Of a DNA stretch of 64,000 bases, positions 43,142 through 52,806 are shown piece by piece (position 1 is the stretch's first letter; each line of letters starts with the position of its first letter). Below the pieces are notes generated by a model that searched no databases, was not told the DNA's origin, and was given only the letters and a program-made list of their open reading frames with translations. Source of the stretch: Burkholderia sp. FERM BP-3421 (GTDB taxonomy: Bacteria; Pseudomonadota; Gammaproteobacteria; Burkholderiales; Burkholderiaceae); contig NZ_CP117781.1 in assembly GCF_028657905.1 (NCBI RefSeq), forward strand, positions 2,542,001-2,606,000. Direction: 5' to 3'. The translations under genes and the position numbers were made by a program.

Positions 43142-45013
43142 CTAGGCCCCAAGGCGCCGCTTCATCTCAGCGCGCTTCTGGTGCAGGTCCTTGAGTTCCG
43201 CCAATATTTCGGGAGTCGGCGCCGATTGTCTCGACAACTGGTCGAGCCGGCTGCAACACGCGTCATAGCGCATCTTGAGCACCGCAGCCTGAAGCTCCTC
43301 CCCCGCAATCCGTTCCCGCTCGCGCAGCCCTTCCTGCCCTGCGTCATCCTCCGGATTCTGTGGCATCAAGTCGCGGACGTTTTCATCATAGACCAGAATT
43401 TCGCGGAAAATTTCATCGTAGGTCGCCGCGTTAGCCGAATTGCGGAGTATGTCGGTCAACAGACGGAATTCAGCCGCATCCCCCAACGCACACGCATGCT
43501 CGATCACCTCGTCGAACAGATCCCCATTTTTCGACAAGGTCCGCAGCGCCTCGCGATCCTCCTCGCCGAGCGCGATCGCCACTCGCGGCAGCATCACAAG
43601 CGTGCGCAGCGCGCGCTTGTCGCCGTCGGTCACCCGGCGCCGCTCGCTGCGCGCGGGCGCCTGGCGCGCCGGCGCGGCGATCCGCGCGTCCACGTCGCTC
43701 AGGCCCGCCACCTCCTCGAACGGAATGTCGAGACGGTCCGCGAACATATGCATGATCTGCGCGCGCAGCGCGTTCGCCGGCAGCGCCTGCAGCAGCGGCT
43801 TCGCGTCGAACAGCGCCTTCGCGCGCCCTTCCGGCTGGTCCAGCTCCTTGCCCACCGTCGCCTCGTTCAACAGGAACTGCGACAGCGGCATCGCTCGCCG
43901 CACCTGCTCCGAGAAGGCATCCGCCCCGAATTCCCGTACATAGCTGTCCGGATCGTGTTCCTGGGGCAGGAACAGGAACCGGATCGTGCGGTTGTCCGCC
44001 GCGTGCGGCAGGCAGGCTTCCAGCGCGCGCCGGGCGGCGCGCCGCCCGGCCGAGTCGCCGTCGAAGCTGAAAATCACCGTGTCGGTCTGCCGCAGCAGCT
44101 TTTGCACATGGATCGGCGTGCACGCCGTGCCGAGCGTCGCGACCGCGTTCGGGAACCCGAGCTGCGCCAGCGCCACCACATCCATGTAGCCCTCGACCAC
44201 GAGCGCGTACTTGTGCTCGCGGATCGCGAGCCGCGCCTCGAACAGCCCGTACAGCTCGCTGCCCTTGTTAAATAGGGGTGTTTCGGGCGAATTCAAATAC
44301 TTGGGCTCGCCGCCGTCCAGCACCCGGCCGCCGAAACCGATCACCTGCCCCTTCACGTTGCGGATCGGGAACATGATCCGCTCGCGGAACCGGTCGTAGC
44401 GGCGCGCCACGCCCTGCGCATCGGTCTTCTCGCTGACGATCACGAGCCCCGCCTCGACGAGCGCGTCGTTGCGGTAGTCGTCGAACGCCCCCTCCAGGTT
44501 CTGCCAGCCGTCCGGCGCGTAGCCGAGGCCGAAGCGCAGCGCGATCTCGCCCGTCAGGCCACGCTTCTTCAGGTACTGGACCGCGTTCGTCGCACCGCGC
44601 AATTGCTTGCGGTAGAACTCGCTGGCTGTCTGCATCAGGTCCGACAGCGCGGTCGTGACGGCCTTGGACGCGGCCGGCGGCGCATAGCCGTCCCCGCCGC
44701 CACCGCCGCGCATCGGCGACGGCTCGTGCGGCACCGTCAGGCCGGCGGACTGCGCCAGCTCCTGCACGGCCTCCGGGAACGTCAGCCCCGCATGCTCCAT
44801 CAGGAAACCGATCGCGGTGCCATGCGCGCCGCAGCCGAAGCAGTGATAGAACTGCTTGGTCGGGCTGACGGTGAACGACGGGCTTTTTTCGTTATGGAAT
44901 GGGCACAGGCCCATGAAATTCGCGCCGCCCTTCTTGAGCTGCACATACCGACCGACCACGTCGACGATATCGACGCGGTTCAGCAGGTCTTGCAGGAAGG
45001 AATGCGGAATCAC
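43142..45013 (-). CDS. dnaG: DNA primase
   Basis: 623 residues from a GTG start, MIPHSFLQDLLNRVDIVDVV; the frame is open further upstream but the family begins here. CHC2 zinc finger: Cys37, His40, Cys58, Cys61. TOPRIM domain about 255-345 (YALVVEGYMDVVALAQLGFP with the catalytic Glu; VIFSFDGDSAGRRAARRALE with the DxD). The C-terminal DnaB-interacting helices end AELKDLHQKRAEMKRRLGA. Makes RNA primers for replication forks. Lies between the YqeY gene and rpoD in one leftward set. Confidence 0.98.
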   Translation of the reverse strand: MIPHSFLQDLLNRVDIVDVVGRYVQLKKGGANFMGLCPFHNEKSPSFTVSPTKQFYHCFGCGAHGTAIGFLMEHAGLTFPEAVQELAQSAGLTVPHEPSPMRGGGGGDGYAPPAASKAVTTALSDLMQTASEFYRKQLRGATNAVQYLKKRGLTGEIALRFGLGYAPDGWQNLEGAFDDYRNDALVEAGLVIVSEKTDAQGVARRYDRFRERIMFPIRNVKGQVIGFGGRVLDGGEPKYLNSPETPLFNKGSELYGLFEARLAIREHKYALVVEGYMDVVALAQLGFPNAVATLGTACTPIHVQKLLRQTDTVIFSFDGDSAGRRAARRALEACLPHAADNRTIRFLFLPQEHDPDSYVREFGADAFSEQVRRAMPLSQFLLNEATVGKELDQPEGRAKALFDAKPLLQALPANALRAQIMHMFADRLDIPFEEVAGLSDVDARIAAPARQAPARSERRRVTDGDKRALRTLVMLPRVAIALGEEDREALRTLSKNGDLFDEVIEHACALGDAAEFRLLTDILRNSANAATYDEIFREILVYDENVRDLMPQNPEDDAGQEGLRERERIAGEELQAAVLKMRYDACCSRLDQLSRQSAPTPEILAELKDLHQKRAEMKRRLGA

Positions 45014-45076
45014 CGTGTTTTCTGGGCAGAGATCAGGTCGGGGGGACGCGCGGGCGGCCACCCGCGCACATGGCGC

Positions 45077-45523
45077 TTACTTCGAGAGCGCCGCCTTGAC
45101 GAGCGCGGACACCGCGGTCATGTCGGCCTTGCCGGCCAGCTTGCCCTTCAGCACGCCCATCACCTTGCCCATGTCCTGCGGGCCGGCCGCGCCGGCTTGC
45201 GCGACCGCCGCCTGCACTTCCGCGGCGACTTCGGCCTCCGACAGCTGCGCCGGCATGTAGGCGGCCAGCACCACCAGTTCGGCCTGTTCCTTCGCGACCA
45301 GATCGTCGCGCCCCGCCGCCTCGAACTGGCTGATCGAATCCTTGCGCTGCTTGATCATCTTGTCGATGACGGCCGTCACCGCGGCATCGTCGAGCATCAC
45401 GCGCTCGTCGACTTCACGCTGCTTGATCGCCGCCAGCAGCAGGCGAATCGTCGCGAGGCGCTCGCTCTCCTTGGCGCGCATCGCAGTCTTCATGTCTTCG
45501 CTGATCTGGTCTTTCAAACTCAT
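45077..45523 (-). CDS. GatB/YqeY-domain protein
   Basis: 148 residues, MSLKDQISEDMKTAMRAKES; a second ATG lies one codon upstream. The family's helical N-terminus (RLATIRLLLAAIKQREVDER) and the tRNA-binding-like C-terminal bundle (DMGKVMGVLKGKLAGKADMT) are complete. The domain is shared with the GatB amidotransferase tail, and the free-standing protein's role is not settled. Conserved neighbour of rpsU and dnaG. Confidence 0.95.
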   Translation of the reverse strand: MSLKDQISEDMKTAMRAKESERLATIRLLLAAIKQREVDERVMLDDAAVTAVIDKMIKQRKDSISQFEAAGRDDLVAKEQAELVVLAAYMPAQLSEAEVAAEVQAAVAQAGAAGPQDMGKVMGVLKGKLAGKADMTAVSALVKAALSK

Positions 45524-45579
45524 CATTCACCCGAATATGGAAAAATCGGTGAGACGCCCATCCCATAGGCATCAACACA

Positions 45580-45613
45580 AAAACCCGCTTGGGACGTTTT
45601 CCTCAAGCGGGTT
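45580..45613 (-). terminator. Terminator between rpsU and the YqeY gene
   Basis: Minus strand: 10-bp stem AACCCGCTTG / CAAGCGGGTT followed by a T run. It limits read-through from rpsU into the YqeY gene. Confidence 0.85.
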
Positions 45614-45687
45614 TGCTCGGATCCGGCATCGGCGGCACTCGCGAACCACCACTGCGCCGCCCGGCGAACCGCGCGGCGCGACAGGTC

Positions 45688-45900
45688 TCAGTACAGCTTT
45701 TTCGGCAGCGTCTGGCTGCGGATGCGCTTGTAGTGGCGCTTCACGGCTGCCGCCTTCTTGCGCTTGCGCTCGGCGGTGGGCTTCTCGTAGAACTCGCGCG
45801 CACGCAGATCGGTCAGCAGACCGTTCTTCTCGATCGTGCGCTTGAAGCGTCGCATCGCGACTTCAAAAGGCTCGTTTTCTTTAACGCGGATGATCGTCAT
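45688..45900 (-). CDS. rpsU: 30S ribosomal protein S21
   Basis: 70 residues, MTIIRVKENEPFEVAMRRFK, full family length, with the basic C-terminal helix (RKRKKAAAVKRHYKRIRSQT). S21 sits near the mRNA exit/anti-Shine-Dalgarno region of the small subunit and aids initiation. First gene of the leftward group toward dnaG-rpoD, with its own terminator. Confidence 0.97.
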   Translation of the reverse strand: MTIIRVKENEPFEVAMRRFKRTIEKNGLLTDLRAREFYEKPTAERKRKKAAAVKRHYKRIRSQTLPKKLY

Positions 45901-45981
45901 GACCCGTCACGTAAAAAGTTGGAGTAACGCGGAGAAAGACTTTCGAGTATAGCAGACGGGCTGCACAAACGCACTAGCCCG

Positions 45982-47199
45982 TCAAGCGCCGCGCGCCTGT
46001 TCGGCCGCCGCCCGCCCGGCCGCCGCGCCCGACGCCCACGCCCACTGGAAGTTGTAGCCGCCCAGCCAACCCGTCACGTCCACCGCCTCGCCGACGAAAT
46101 AGAGGCCCGGCACCCGCGCGCTCATCAGCGTCGCCGACGACAGCTCGCGCGTGTCCACCCCACCCTTCGTCACCTCGGCCTTCCGGTAGCCTTCGGTGCC
46201 GTTCGGCGTCAGCGTCCAGCACGACAGCGCGTCGCCGACCAGGCGCAACGTCCGGTCCGCGAGGTCGGCCAGACGCGCGTCCGGCGCAACCCGATGCGTA
46301 TCGAGCCAGACATGCGCGAGCCGATGGGGCACCCACTCGGACAGCAGCGTCCCGATCTGCCGCTTCGAGCCGGACTTCGCCTCGACCAGCGCGTCGGCGG
46401 CGCGCTGCTGCGGCAACAGGTCGATCCGGATCGGATCGCCAGGACGCCAGTAGCTCGAGATCTGGAGGATCCCGGGCCCGGACAGCCCGCGATGGGTCAA
46501 CAGCAGGTCCTCGACGAAAGCGCCGCCGCCCTGCTTCGCGCCCGTCGCCACGCGCACCTCGAGCGATACGCCGGACAGCGCGGCAAACGGCGCCCAATCC
46601 TCGCTCGAGAAGGTCAGCGGCACGAGCGCCGGGCGGGTGTCGACGAGCTTGTGCCCGAACTGCTTGGCGATGCGATAGGCGAAGTCGGTCGCGCCGATCG
46701 CCGGAATCGACAATCCGCCCGTCGCGATCACGAGCGCGCGCGCGCGGATCGGCCCGGCGCTGGTATCGAGCGCGAATCCGTCCGCTTCGAGATGCCGCAC
46801 CGCCTCGACCGCCACCGGCCGCCGCCAGGTCACGCCGCCCGCGTCGCACTCGCGCTTGAGCACCTCGATGATCGCGTCGCTCGACTGGTCGCAGAACAGC
46901 TGCCCCTTGTGCTTCTCGTGCCACGTCACCCGGTGGCTTTTCAGGAGCGCCAGAAAATCGCGCGGCGTGTAGCGAGCGAGCGCCGAGCGGCAAAAGCGCG
47001 GGTTCGAGGACAGGTAGTTGTCGGGCCCGGCATGCAGGTTCGTGAAGTTGCAACGGCCGCCGCCCGAGATCCGGATCTTTTCCGCGAGCCGCGGCGAATG
47101 GTCGATCAGCACCACGCGCCGGCCGAGCTGGCCGGCCACCGCGGCGCTCATCATGCCGGCCGCGCCCGCGCCGATCACAGCAATATCGAAATTTTCCAT
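45982..47199 (-). CDS. HI0933/BaiN-family FAD-dependent oxidoreductase
   Basis: 405 residues from MENFDIAVIGAGAAGMMSAA. N-terminal FAD-binding GxGxxG (VIGAGAAGMM), then EKIRISGGGRCNFTN, the family signature, and RALVIATGGLSIPAIGATDF in the middle. The C-terminal second flavin contact is GLYFVGEAVDVTGWLGGYNF. Full length. The physiological substrate of the family is unclear; relatives reduce bile-acid-type enones. A longer upstream frame overlapping the tsaD promoter side was rejected. Confidence 0.9.
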   Translation of the reverse strand: MENFDIAVIGAGAAGMMSAAVAGQLGRRVVLIDHSPRLAEKIRISGGGRCNFTNLHAGPDNYLSSNPRFCRSALARYTPRDFLALLKSHRVTWHEKHKGQLFCDQSSDAIIEVLKRECDAGGVTWRRPVAVEAVRHLEADGFALDTSAGPIRARALVIATGGLSIPAIGATDFAYRIAKQFGHKLVDTRPALVPLTFSSEDWAPFAALSGVSLEVRVATGAKQGGGAFVEDLLLTHRGLSGPGILQISSYWRPGDPIRIDLLPQQRAADALVEAKSGSKRQIGTLLSEWVPHRLAHVWLDTHRVAPDARLADLADRTLRLVGDALSCWTLTPNGTEGYRKAEVTKGGVDTRELSSATLMSARVPGLYFVGEAVDVTGWLGGYNFQWAWASGAAAGRAAAEQARGA

Positions 47200-47314
47200 G
47201 GCGCGGATTGTACCCGCGTCGCCCGCCGGCGCCGGCGAGCCGCCGGGCCGCACTGTTATACTTTTCCGTTACGTTGATTCCGGGTTGCGCCCGTGCAGCC
47301 GCCCGCCCCACACC

Positions 47315-48355
47315 ATGCTCGTTCTCGGCATCGAAAGCTCCTGCGACGAAACCGGCCTCGCGTTGTACGACACGTCCCGCGGCCTGCTCGCGCATGCCCT
47401 CCACTCGCAGATCGCCATGCATCGCGAATACGGCGGCGTCGTGCCCGAGCTTGCCTCGCGCGACCATATCCGGCGCGCCCTGCCGCTGCTCGAACAAGTG
47501 CTGGCGGAAAGCGGCGCGCGCCGCGAGGATATCGACGCGATCGCCTTCACCCAGGGCCCCGGCCTCGCCGGCGCGCTGCTGGTCGGCGCGAGCATCGCGA
47601 ACGCACTCGCGATGGCGTGGGACAAGCCGACGATCGGCATCCATCACCTCGAAGGCCACCTGCTGTCGCCGCTGCTCGTCGACGAGCCGCCGCCGTTTCC
47701 GTTCGTCGCGCTGCTCGTGTCGGGCGGCCACACCCAACTGATGCGGGTCACCGACGTCGGCGTCTACGAAACCCTCGGCGAAACGCTCGACGACGCGGCG
47801 GGCGAGGCCTTCGACAAAACCGCGAAGCTGCTCGGCCTCGGCTACCCCGGCGGCCCCGAAGTCTCGAAGCTCGCGGAATCGGGCACGCCCGGCGCGGTCG
47901 TGCTGCCGCGCCCCATGCTGCACTCGGGCGATCTCGATTTCAGCTTCAGCGGCCTCAAGACCGCCGTCCTGACCCACATGAAGAAGATCGAGGCCGCCGG
48001 GCTCGACGGCGCCGCGCTCGAACGCGCGAAGGCGGACCTCGCGCGCGGCTTCGTCGATGCGGCGGTCGACGTGCTGGTCGCGAAATCGCTCGGCGCGCTC
48101 AAGCAGAGCCGACTCAAGCGCCTCGTGGTCGCGGGCGGAGTCGGCGCGAACCGGCAGCTGCGCGATGCGCTGTCGGCCGCGGCCCGCAAGCGCGGCTTCG
48201 ACGTGCACTACCCCGACCTCGCACTATGCACCGACAACGGCGCGATGATCGCGCTCGCGGGCGCGCTGCGGCTCGCGCGCTGGCCCGAACACGCGAGCCG
48301 CGACTACGCCTTCACGGTAAAGCCGCGCTGGGATCTGACATCGCTCGCGCGCTGA
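47315..48355 (+). CDS. tsaD: tRNA t6A threonylcarbamoyltransferase TsaD
   Basis: 346 residues, MLVLGIESSCDETGLALYDT. ASKHA-fold signatures: GIESSCDET, then His111-x3-His115 in HHLEGHLL (metal site), LLVSGGHTQLM, GEAFDKTAKLLGLGYPGGP and VVAGGVGANRQLRDAL. Transfers threonylcarbamoyl from the TsaC product to A37 of ANN-reading tRNAs, with TsaB and TsaE. Universal and essential-type gene. Transcribed away from the flavoprotein gene; a bidirectional terminator follows. Confidence 0.97.
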   Translation: MLVLGIESSCDETGLALYDTSRGLLAHALHSQIAMHREYGGVVPELASRDHIRRALPLLEQVLAESGARREDIDAIAFTQGPGLAGALLVGASIANALAMAWDKPTIGIHHLEGHLLSPLLVDEPPPFPFVALLVSGGHTQLMRVTDVGVYETLGETLDDAAGEAFDKTAKLLGLGYPGGPEVSKLAESGTPGAVVLPRPMLHSGDLDFSFSGLKTAVLTHMKKIEAAGLDGAALERAKADLARGFVDAAVDVLVAKSLGALKQSRLKRLVVAGGVGANRQLRDALSAAARKRGFDVHYPDLALCTDNGAMIALAGALRLARWPEHASRDYAFTVKPRWDLTSLAR

Positions 48356-48395
48356 TCCCGCCGCCGCCGCAGCAGGCGAAGAACCGGCCCACAGC

Positions 48396-48427
48396 AAAAA
48401 GGCCCGTCCATCAGGACGGGCCTTTTT
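48396..48427. terminator. Bidirectional terminator between tsaD and folE2
   Basis: AAAAAGGCCCGTCC-ATCA-GGACGGGCCTTTTT: a 9-bp stem with A and T runs on either side serves both converging genes. Confidence 0.95.
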
Positions 48428-48450
48428 GCATGAACCGCTGCGCCGGGGTC

Positions 48451-49260
48451 TTACGCGGCCACGCGCTTGTCGCGCTCGATCAACGCATAGGCGCTGTGAT
48501 TGTGGATCGATTCGAAGTTCTCGGCTTCAAGCACATACGCGACCACCCGGCCGTCCTGATCGAGCCGTTGCGCGACGTCGCGCACCAGGTCCTCGACGAA
48601 CTTCGGATTCTCATAGGCGCGCTCGGTCACGAACTTCTCGTCGGGCCGCTTGAGCAAGCCCCACAGCTCGCACGACGCCTCTTCCTCCGCGATGCGGATC
48701 AGATCCTCGACCGGCACGTCGTCGCCCAGCTCGGCGTCGATCGTCACATGCGAACGCTGATTGTGCGCGCCGTACTGCGAGATCTTCTTGGAGCACGGGC
48801 AGAGGCTCGTCACCGGCACGAGCACCTTCAGGAACAGGCGCGTCACGCCGCCCCGCACGTCGCCCGTCAGCGTGACTTCGTAGTCGAGCAGGCTGCGCAC
48901 GCCCGACACCGGCGCCGTCTTGTTCACGAAGTACGGAAACGACACCGCGATGCGGCCCGCCTCGGCCTCGAGCTTCTCGAGCATCCCGGCCAGCATCGTG
49001 CGGAACGCGGCGAGCGTGAGCGGCGCCTGGTGCTCTTCCAGCAGCGCGACGAAGCGCGACATGTGCGTGCCCTTCTGATCGGCCGGCAGATGCACGTCGA
49101 GATCCCAGGTCCCGACGCTCGGCTGGACCGCGCCGTCCGCGGCCAGCACCGTCAACGGATGACGCACCGCCTTGACACCGACGCGCTGGATCGGAATCTG
49201 ACGGGTATCGACCGTGCTCTGCACGTCGGGCATCACGAAGGCGGGATTCATCTGGTTCAT
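48451..49260 (-). CDS. folE2: GTP cyclohydrolase FolE2 (type IB)
   Basis: 269 residues, MNQMNPAFVMPDVQSTVDTR. Family features: GVKAVRHPLTV, FPYFVNKTAPVSGVRSLLDY and VPVTSLCPCSKKISQYGAHN, whose first Cys is the metal ligand, plus SHVTIDAELGDD and Glu/His residues in EAENFESIHNHSAYA. Converts GTP to dihydroneopterin triphosphate for folate and works with metals other than zinc. No Zur-like box was identified upstream. Confidence 0.95.
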   Translation of the reverse strand: MNQMNPAFVMPDVQSTVDTRQIPIQRVGVKAVRHPLTVLAADGAVQPSVGTWDLDVHLPADQKGTHMSRFVALLEEHQAPLTLAAFRTMLAGMLEKLEAEAGRIAVSFPYFVNKTAPVSGVRSLLDYEVTLTGDVRGGVTRLFLKVLVPVTSLCPCSKKISQYGAHNQRSHVTIDAELGDDVPVEDLIRIAEEEASCELWGLLKRPDEKFVTERAYENPKFVEDLVRDVAQRLDQDGRVVAYVLEAENFESIHNHSAYALIERDKRVAA

Positions 49261-49330
49261 CTTGTTCGATCCTCAAAAGCCGGACGCGGCATGACGCCGC
49301 ACCCCTGCGCGGGGCCTGCCGGAAAAGCAA

Positions 49331-49352
49331 CATGGGCCCGCAGGCCCATGTA
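49331..49352 (-). terminator. Hairpin after dxs
   Basis: ACATGGGCC-CGCA-GGCCCATGT: a 9-bp stem 28 bp past the dxs stop, with a T-rich tail (TTGCTTTT) on the minus strand. Likely terminator or attenuator before folE2. Confidence 0.65.
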
Positions 49353-49379
49353 TTCCTGAAACGGAGAAGACCGCTTCGC

Positions 49380-51284
49380 TCAGGCAACCCGCTTGGCCTG
49401 GCTGGCCACGTCGGCCGCCGGACTCAGGAAGCGCTCGCGAATCGACTTCGCGATGCCCGCGCCATCCAGGCCGCATTGCGACAGCAGTTTCGCGGGCTCG
49501 CCGTGATCGATGAAGCGGTCAGGGAGGCCCAATTGTATTACGGGCCGGATAACCCCACTCTCCATCAGGGCTTCCACGCACGCGGAGCCCGCGCCGCCCA
49601 TCACGCAACCTTCCTCGACCGTCACCAGCACGTCGTGCGTTTCGGCCAGCTCGCGCACGAGTTCGGCGTCGACCGGCTTCACGAAGCGCATGTTCGCGAC
49701 GGTCGCGTCCAGTTCCTCCGCCGCCGCGAGCGACGGCGCAACCATCGTGCCGAACGCGAGGATCGCCACGCGCTTGCCCTCGGGCTGCGCGCTGCGACGA
49801 CGCACTTCGCCCTTGCCGACCGGCAGCGCGGTCATTTCCTTGACTGTCGCGACTCCCGTGCCCGCGCCGCGCGGATAGCGCACCGCGGTCGGGTTCGGCT
49901 GCTGGAGCGCCGTGTACAGCATCTGGCGGCACTCGTTCTCGTCGGACGCAGCCATCACCGTCATGTTCGGGATGCAGCGCATGAACGCGAGATCGTAGGC
50001 GCCCGCATGGGTCGCGCCGTCCGCGCCGACGAGGCCCGCGCGATCGATCGCGAACACGACGGGCAGGTTCTGCAGCGCGACGTCGTGGATCAGCTGGTCA
50101 TACGCGCGCTGCAGGAACGTCGAGTAGATCGCGACGACCGGCTTCAGCCCTTCCGTCGCGAGGCCCGCCGCGAACGTCACCGCGTGCTGCTCGGCGATGC
50201 CGACGTCGTAGTAGCGATCCGGGAAGCGCTTCTCGAATTCGACGAGCCCCGAGCCCTCGCGCATCGCCGGCGTGATGCTGACCACGCGCGAATCGAGTTC
50301 CGCCGCGTCGCACATCCATTCGCCGAACACTTGCGTGTAGCTCTTCTTCGCGGGCGTCGCCGACGGCTTGATGCCTTCCGCCGGGTTGAACTTGCCCGGC
50401 CCGTGATACAGCACCGGGTCCGCTTCGGCGAGCTTGTAGCCCTGCCCCTTCTTCGTGACCACGTGCAGGAACTGCGGCCCGCGCAGTTCCTTGATGTTCT
50501 GCAGCGTCGGGATCAGCGAATCGAGATCATGGCCGTCGATCGGCCCGATATAGTTGAAGCCGAATTCCTCGAACAGCGTCGCCGGCACGACCATGCCCTT
50601 GGCGTGCTCCTCGAGCTTGCGCGCGAGCTCGAGCACGGGCGGCGCGACGCTCAGCACGCGTTCGACGCCCGCGCGCGCGGCTGCGTAGAAGCGGCCGGAC
50701 ATCAGGCGGGCGAGATGGCGGTTCAGCGCGCCGACGGGCGGCGAGATCGACATGTCGTTGTCGTTCAGGATCACGAGCAGCTTCGCGTCCTCGCTCACAC
50801 CCGCGTTGTTCATCGCCTCGAACGCCATGCCCGCCGTCATCGCGCCGTCGCCGATCACGGCGATCGAGAAGCGATCGTCGCCTTGCAGCTGGCTGCCGAG
50901 CGCCATGCCGAGCGCGGCCGAGATCGAGGTGCTCGAGTGCGCCGTGCCGAAGGTGTCGTATTCCGACTCCGAGCGGCGCGGGAAGCCCGAGATGCCGTCC
51001 TGCTGGCGCAGCGAATGCATCTGGTCGCGGCGGCCCGTCAGGATCTTGTGCGGGTAGGTCTGATGGCCCACGTCCCACACGATGCGATCGTTCGGCGTAT
51101 TGAAGACGTAGTGCAGCGCAATCGTCAGTTCGACCGTGCCGAGGTTGGACGACAAATGGCCGCCCGTCTTCGACACGCTGTCGAGCACATACGCGCGCAG
51201 CTCGTCGGCGAGCGGTTGCAGTTGGCGACGGTCGAGGCGGCGAAGGTCTGCCGGGGCGTCGATAGTTTTCAGCAAGTCGTACAT
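49380..51284 (-). CDS. dxs: 1-deoxy-D-xylulose-5-phosphate synthase
   Basis: 634 residues from MYDLLKTIDAPADLRRLDRR (ATG 51,284). Thiamine diphosphate site: GDGAMTAGMAFEAMNNAG, then NDNDMSISPPVGAL. The transketolase pyrimidine domain has YDVGIAEQHAVTFAAGLA and AIDRAGLVGADGATHAG; the C-terminal domain follows (VTVEEGCVMGGAGSACVEAL). First step of the MEP pathway: pyruvate plus glyceraldehyde 3-phosphate gives DXP. Third gene of xseB-ispA-dxs, so prenyl-precursor entry and farnesyl diphosphate synthesis are made together; this pool could feed the island terpene synthase. Confidence 0.98.
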   Translation of the reverse strand: MYDLLKTIDAPADLRRLDRRQLQPLADELRAYVLDSVSKTGGHLSSNLGTVELTIALHYVFNTPNDRIVWDVGHQTYPHKILTGRRDQMHSLRQQDGISGFPRRSESEYDTFGTAHSSTSISAALGMALGSQLQGDDRFSIAVIGDGAMTAGMAFEAMNNAGVSEDAKLLVILNDNDMSISPPVGALNRHLARLMSGRFYAAARAGVERVLSVAPPVLELARKLEEHAKGMVVPATLFEEFGFNYIGPIDGHDLDSLIPTLQNIKELRGPQFLHVVTKKGQGYKLAEADPVLYHGPGKFNPAEGIKPSATPAKKSYTQVFGEWMCDAAELDSRVVSITPAMREGSGLVEFEKRFPDRYYDVGIAEQHAVTFAAGLATEGLKPVVAIYSTFLQRAYDQLIHDVALQNLPVVFAIDRAGLVGADGATHAGAYDLAFMRCIPNMTVMAASDENECRQMLYTALQQPNPTAVRYPRGAGTGVATVKEMTALPVGKGEVRRRSAQPEGKRVAILAFGTMVAPSLAAAEELDATVANMRFVKPVDAELVRELAETHDVLVTVEEGCVMGGAGSACVEALMESGVIRPVIQLGLPDRFIDHGEPAKLLSQCGLDGAGIAKSIRERFLSPAADVASQAKRVA

Positions 51285-51372
51285 CGTCGTTCCAGTGTAG
51301 GAAAACAAACGCGCCCGCACTCTTCAGCGCGCGCAGGCCGGATGGCCACGCGCGCGGCGGCGGGCTTTCGCG

Positions 51373-52257
51373 TCAGCTGACCCGGTTCACTACCAGGTCG
51401 GCCAGTTCGGCAAGGCGCTGCGCGCGGGCGCCGAACGGTTCCAGTGCGGCATGCGCGTCGGCGCGCAGCTGCGCGGCAAGCGCGCGCGATGCATCGAGAC
51501 CGATGATCGACACGTAGGTCGGCTTGCCGTCTTTCGCATCCTTGCCGGCGGTCTTGCCGAGCGTCGCCGAATCGGTGGTCACGTCGAGGATATCGTCGAC
51601 CACCTGGAACGCCAGGCCCACCGCCGCCGAATAGGCGTCGAGCGCGCGCATCGCGTCGTCCGAGGGCGTCTCGCCGGCCAGCGCGCCCATCCGGACCGCT
51701 GCGCGCAGCAGCGCCCCCGTCTTCATCCGGTGCATCGTTTCCAGCTGCTCGCGCGTCAGCGTATGGCCGACGCTCGCCAGATCGATCGCCTGACCGCCCG
51801 CCATGCCGATCGAGCCGCTCGCCAGCGCCAGCTCGCGCACCAGCGCGGCCTGGCGCGCCGGCGTCAGCACCGCCGCGTCGGTCAACGCGACGAACGCCTG
51901 CGACTGCAGCGCGTCGCCGACCAGGAGCGCCGTCGGTTCGTCATATTTGACATGTACCGTGGGCTTGCCGCGCCGCAATGCATCGTCGTCCATGCACGGC
52001 ATGTCGTCGTGCACGAGCGAATAGACGTGGATCATCTCGAGCGCCGCCGCGGCAGCGTTGCACGCCGCCTCGGTCGCGCCGGTCAGTTCGCCCGCTGCAT
52101 GGCACAGCAGCGGCCGAACCCGCTTGCCGCCACCGAGGACGGCATAACGCATCGCCTCGTGGAGTTGCGCGGGCACCTCGGTTTCAGCCGGCAAATACCG
52201 GCCGAGTGCTTCCTCGACGCGCTCGAGCACTGTGCGCGTCCATTGTTCGAATGTCAT
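51373..52257 (-). CDS. ispA: Farnesyl diphosphate synthase
   Basis: 294 residues, MTFEQWTRTVLERVEEALGR. First aspartate-rich motif DDMPCMDDDALRRG with the Ser/Tyr-Leu preceding it (YSLVHDD) typical of FPP chain length; second motif FQVVDDILD at about 225. GGKRVRPLL binds diphosphate. Condenses dimethylallyl/geranyl diphosphate with isopentenyl diphosphate to farnesyl diphosphate in the cytosol. Its ATG overlaps the xseB stop (ATGA). Confidence 0.97.
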   Translation of the reverse strand: MTFEQWTRTVLERVEEALGRYLPAETEVPAQLHEAMRYAVLGGGKRVRPLLCHAAGELTGATEAACNAAAAALEMIHVYSLVHDDMPCMDDDALRRGKPTVHVKYDEPTALLVGDALQSQAFVALTDAAVLTPARQAALVRELALASGSIGMAGGQAIDLASVGHTLTREQLETMHRMKTGALLRAAVRMGALAGETPSDDAMRALDAYSAAVGLAFQVVDDILDVTTDSATLGKTAGKDAKDGKPTYVSIIGLDASRALAAQLRADAHAALEPFGARAQRLAELADLVVNRVS

Positions 52258-52547
52258 AGATCGTCGTCTCCGCCGTCCGTGGCGGTCATTCCGGCGGCAA
52301 GCGGCTTCAGTGTCGCGCCATCCAGCACGCGCACCTGCTGCTCCACCTTCTCAAGTTGTTGTTGGCAAAACGCAACGAGTACCGCCCCCCGGCGGTAGGC
52401 CGTCAGCGAGTCTTCCAGGCTCAGCGCGCCGCTCTCCATCCGGGCGACCAGCGCCTCCAACTCCGCGAGCGCTGCCTCATAATTTTCCGGCAGCGCGTCG
52501 GGGCCGGCATCTGCCGGTGCGGTGCCCTTGGGTGCGGTTTTCGCCAT
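52254..52547 (-). CDS. xseB: Exodeoxyribonuclease VII small subunit
   Basis: 97 residues from MAKTAPKGTAPADAGPDALP. The core NYEAALAELEALVARMESGA then LEDSLTAYRRGAVLVAFCQQ is the family helical hairpin. Partner of XseA in exonuclease VII. The conserved order xseB-ispA-dxs is shared with many proteobacteria. A TTG 15 bp upstream was rejected as start. Confidence 0.95.
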   Translation of the reverse strand: MAKTAPKGTAPADAGPDALPENYEAALAELEALVARMESGALSLEDSLTAYRRGAVLVAFCQQQLEKVEQQVRVLDGATLKPLAAGMTATDGGDDDL

Positions 52548-52806
52548 GGGACGGGGTGTCAAATTTCAAAACAAGTCGGACATTCTACGGCAAAAGCAGA
52601 ATTCCCGACCTGCCGACTTGGGGCCACAAGCCTCCGATCCGGCCCCGCGCCGCTGGGGCGCGGCAAGGCGCCCGGGAAATTTTGACGTAAATCAGGTACT
52701 TATCCCACCCCAAGTATACCGATCCAGGTATAATCACCGGTTCCCCTAAATCGATTTTTCGATGGTTGGGTTGTTCACTGCTTTCACGCTAACACCGGGA
52801 GTGGGA

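Noticed and set aside
52690..52806. TATAAT-like box upstream of the Rieske gene
   Set aside because: A TATAAT is present near 52,730, but no convincing -35 lies 16-18 bp upstream, so no promoter was called.
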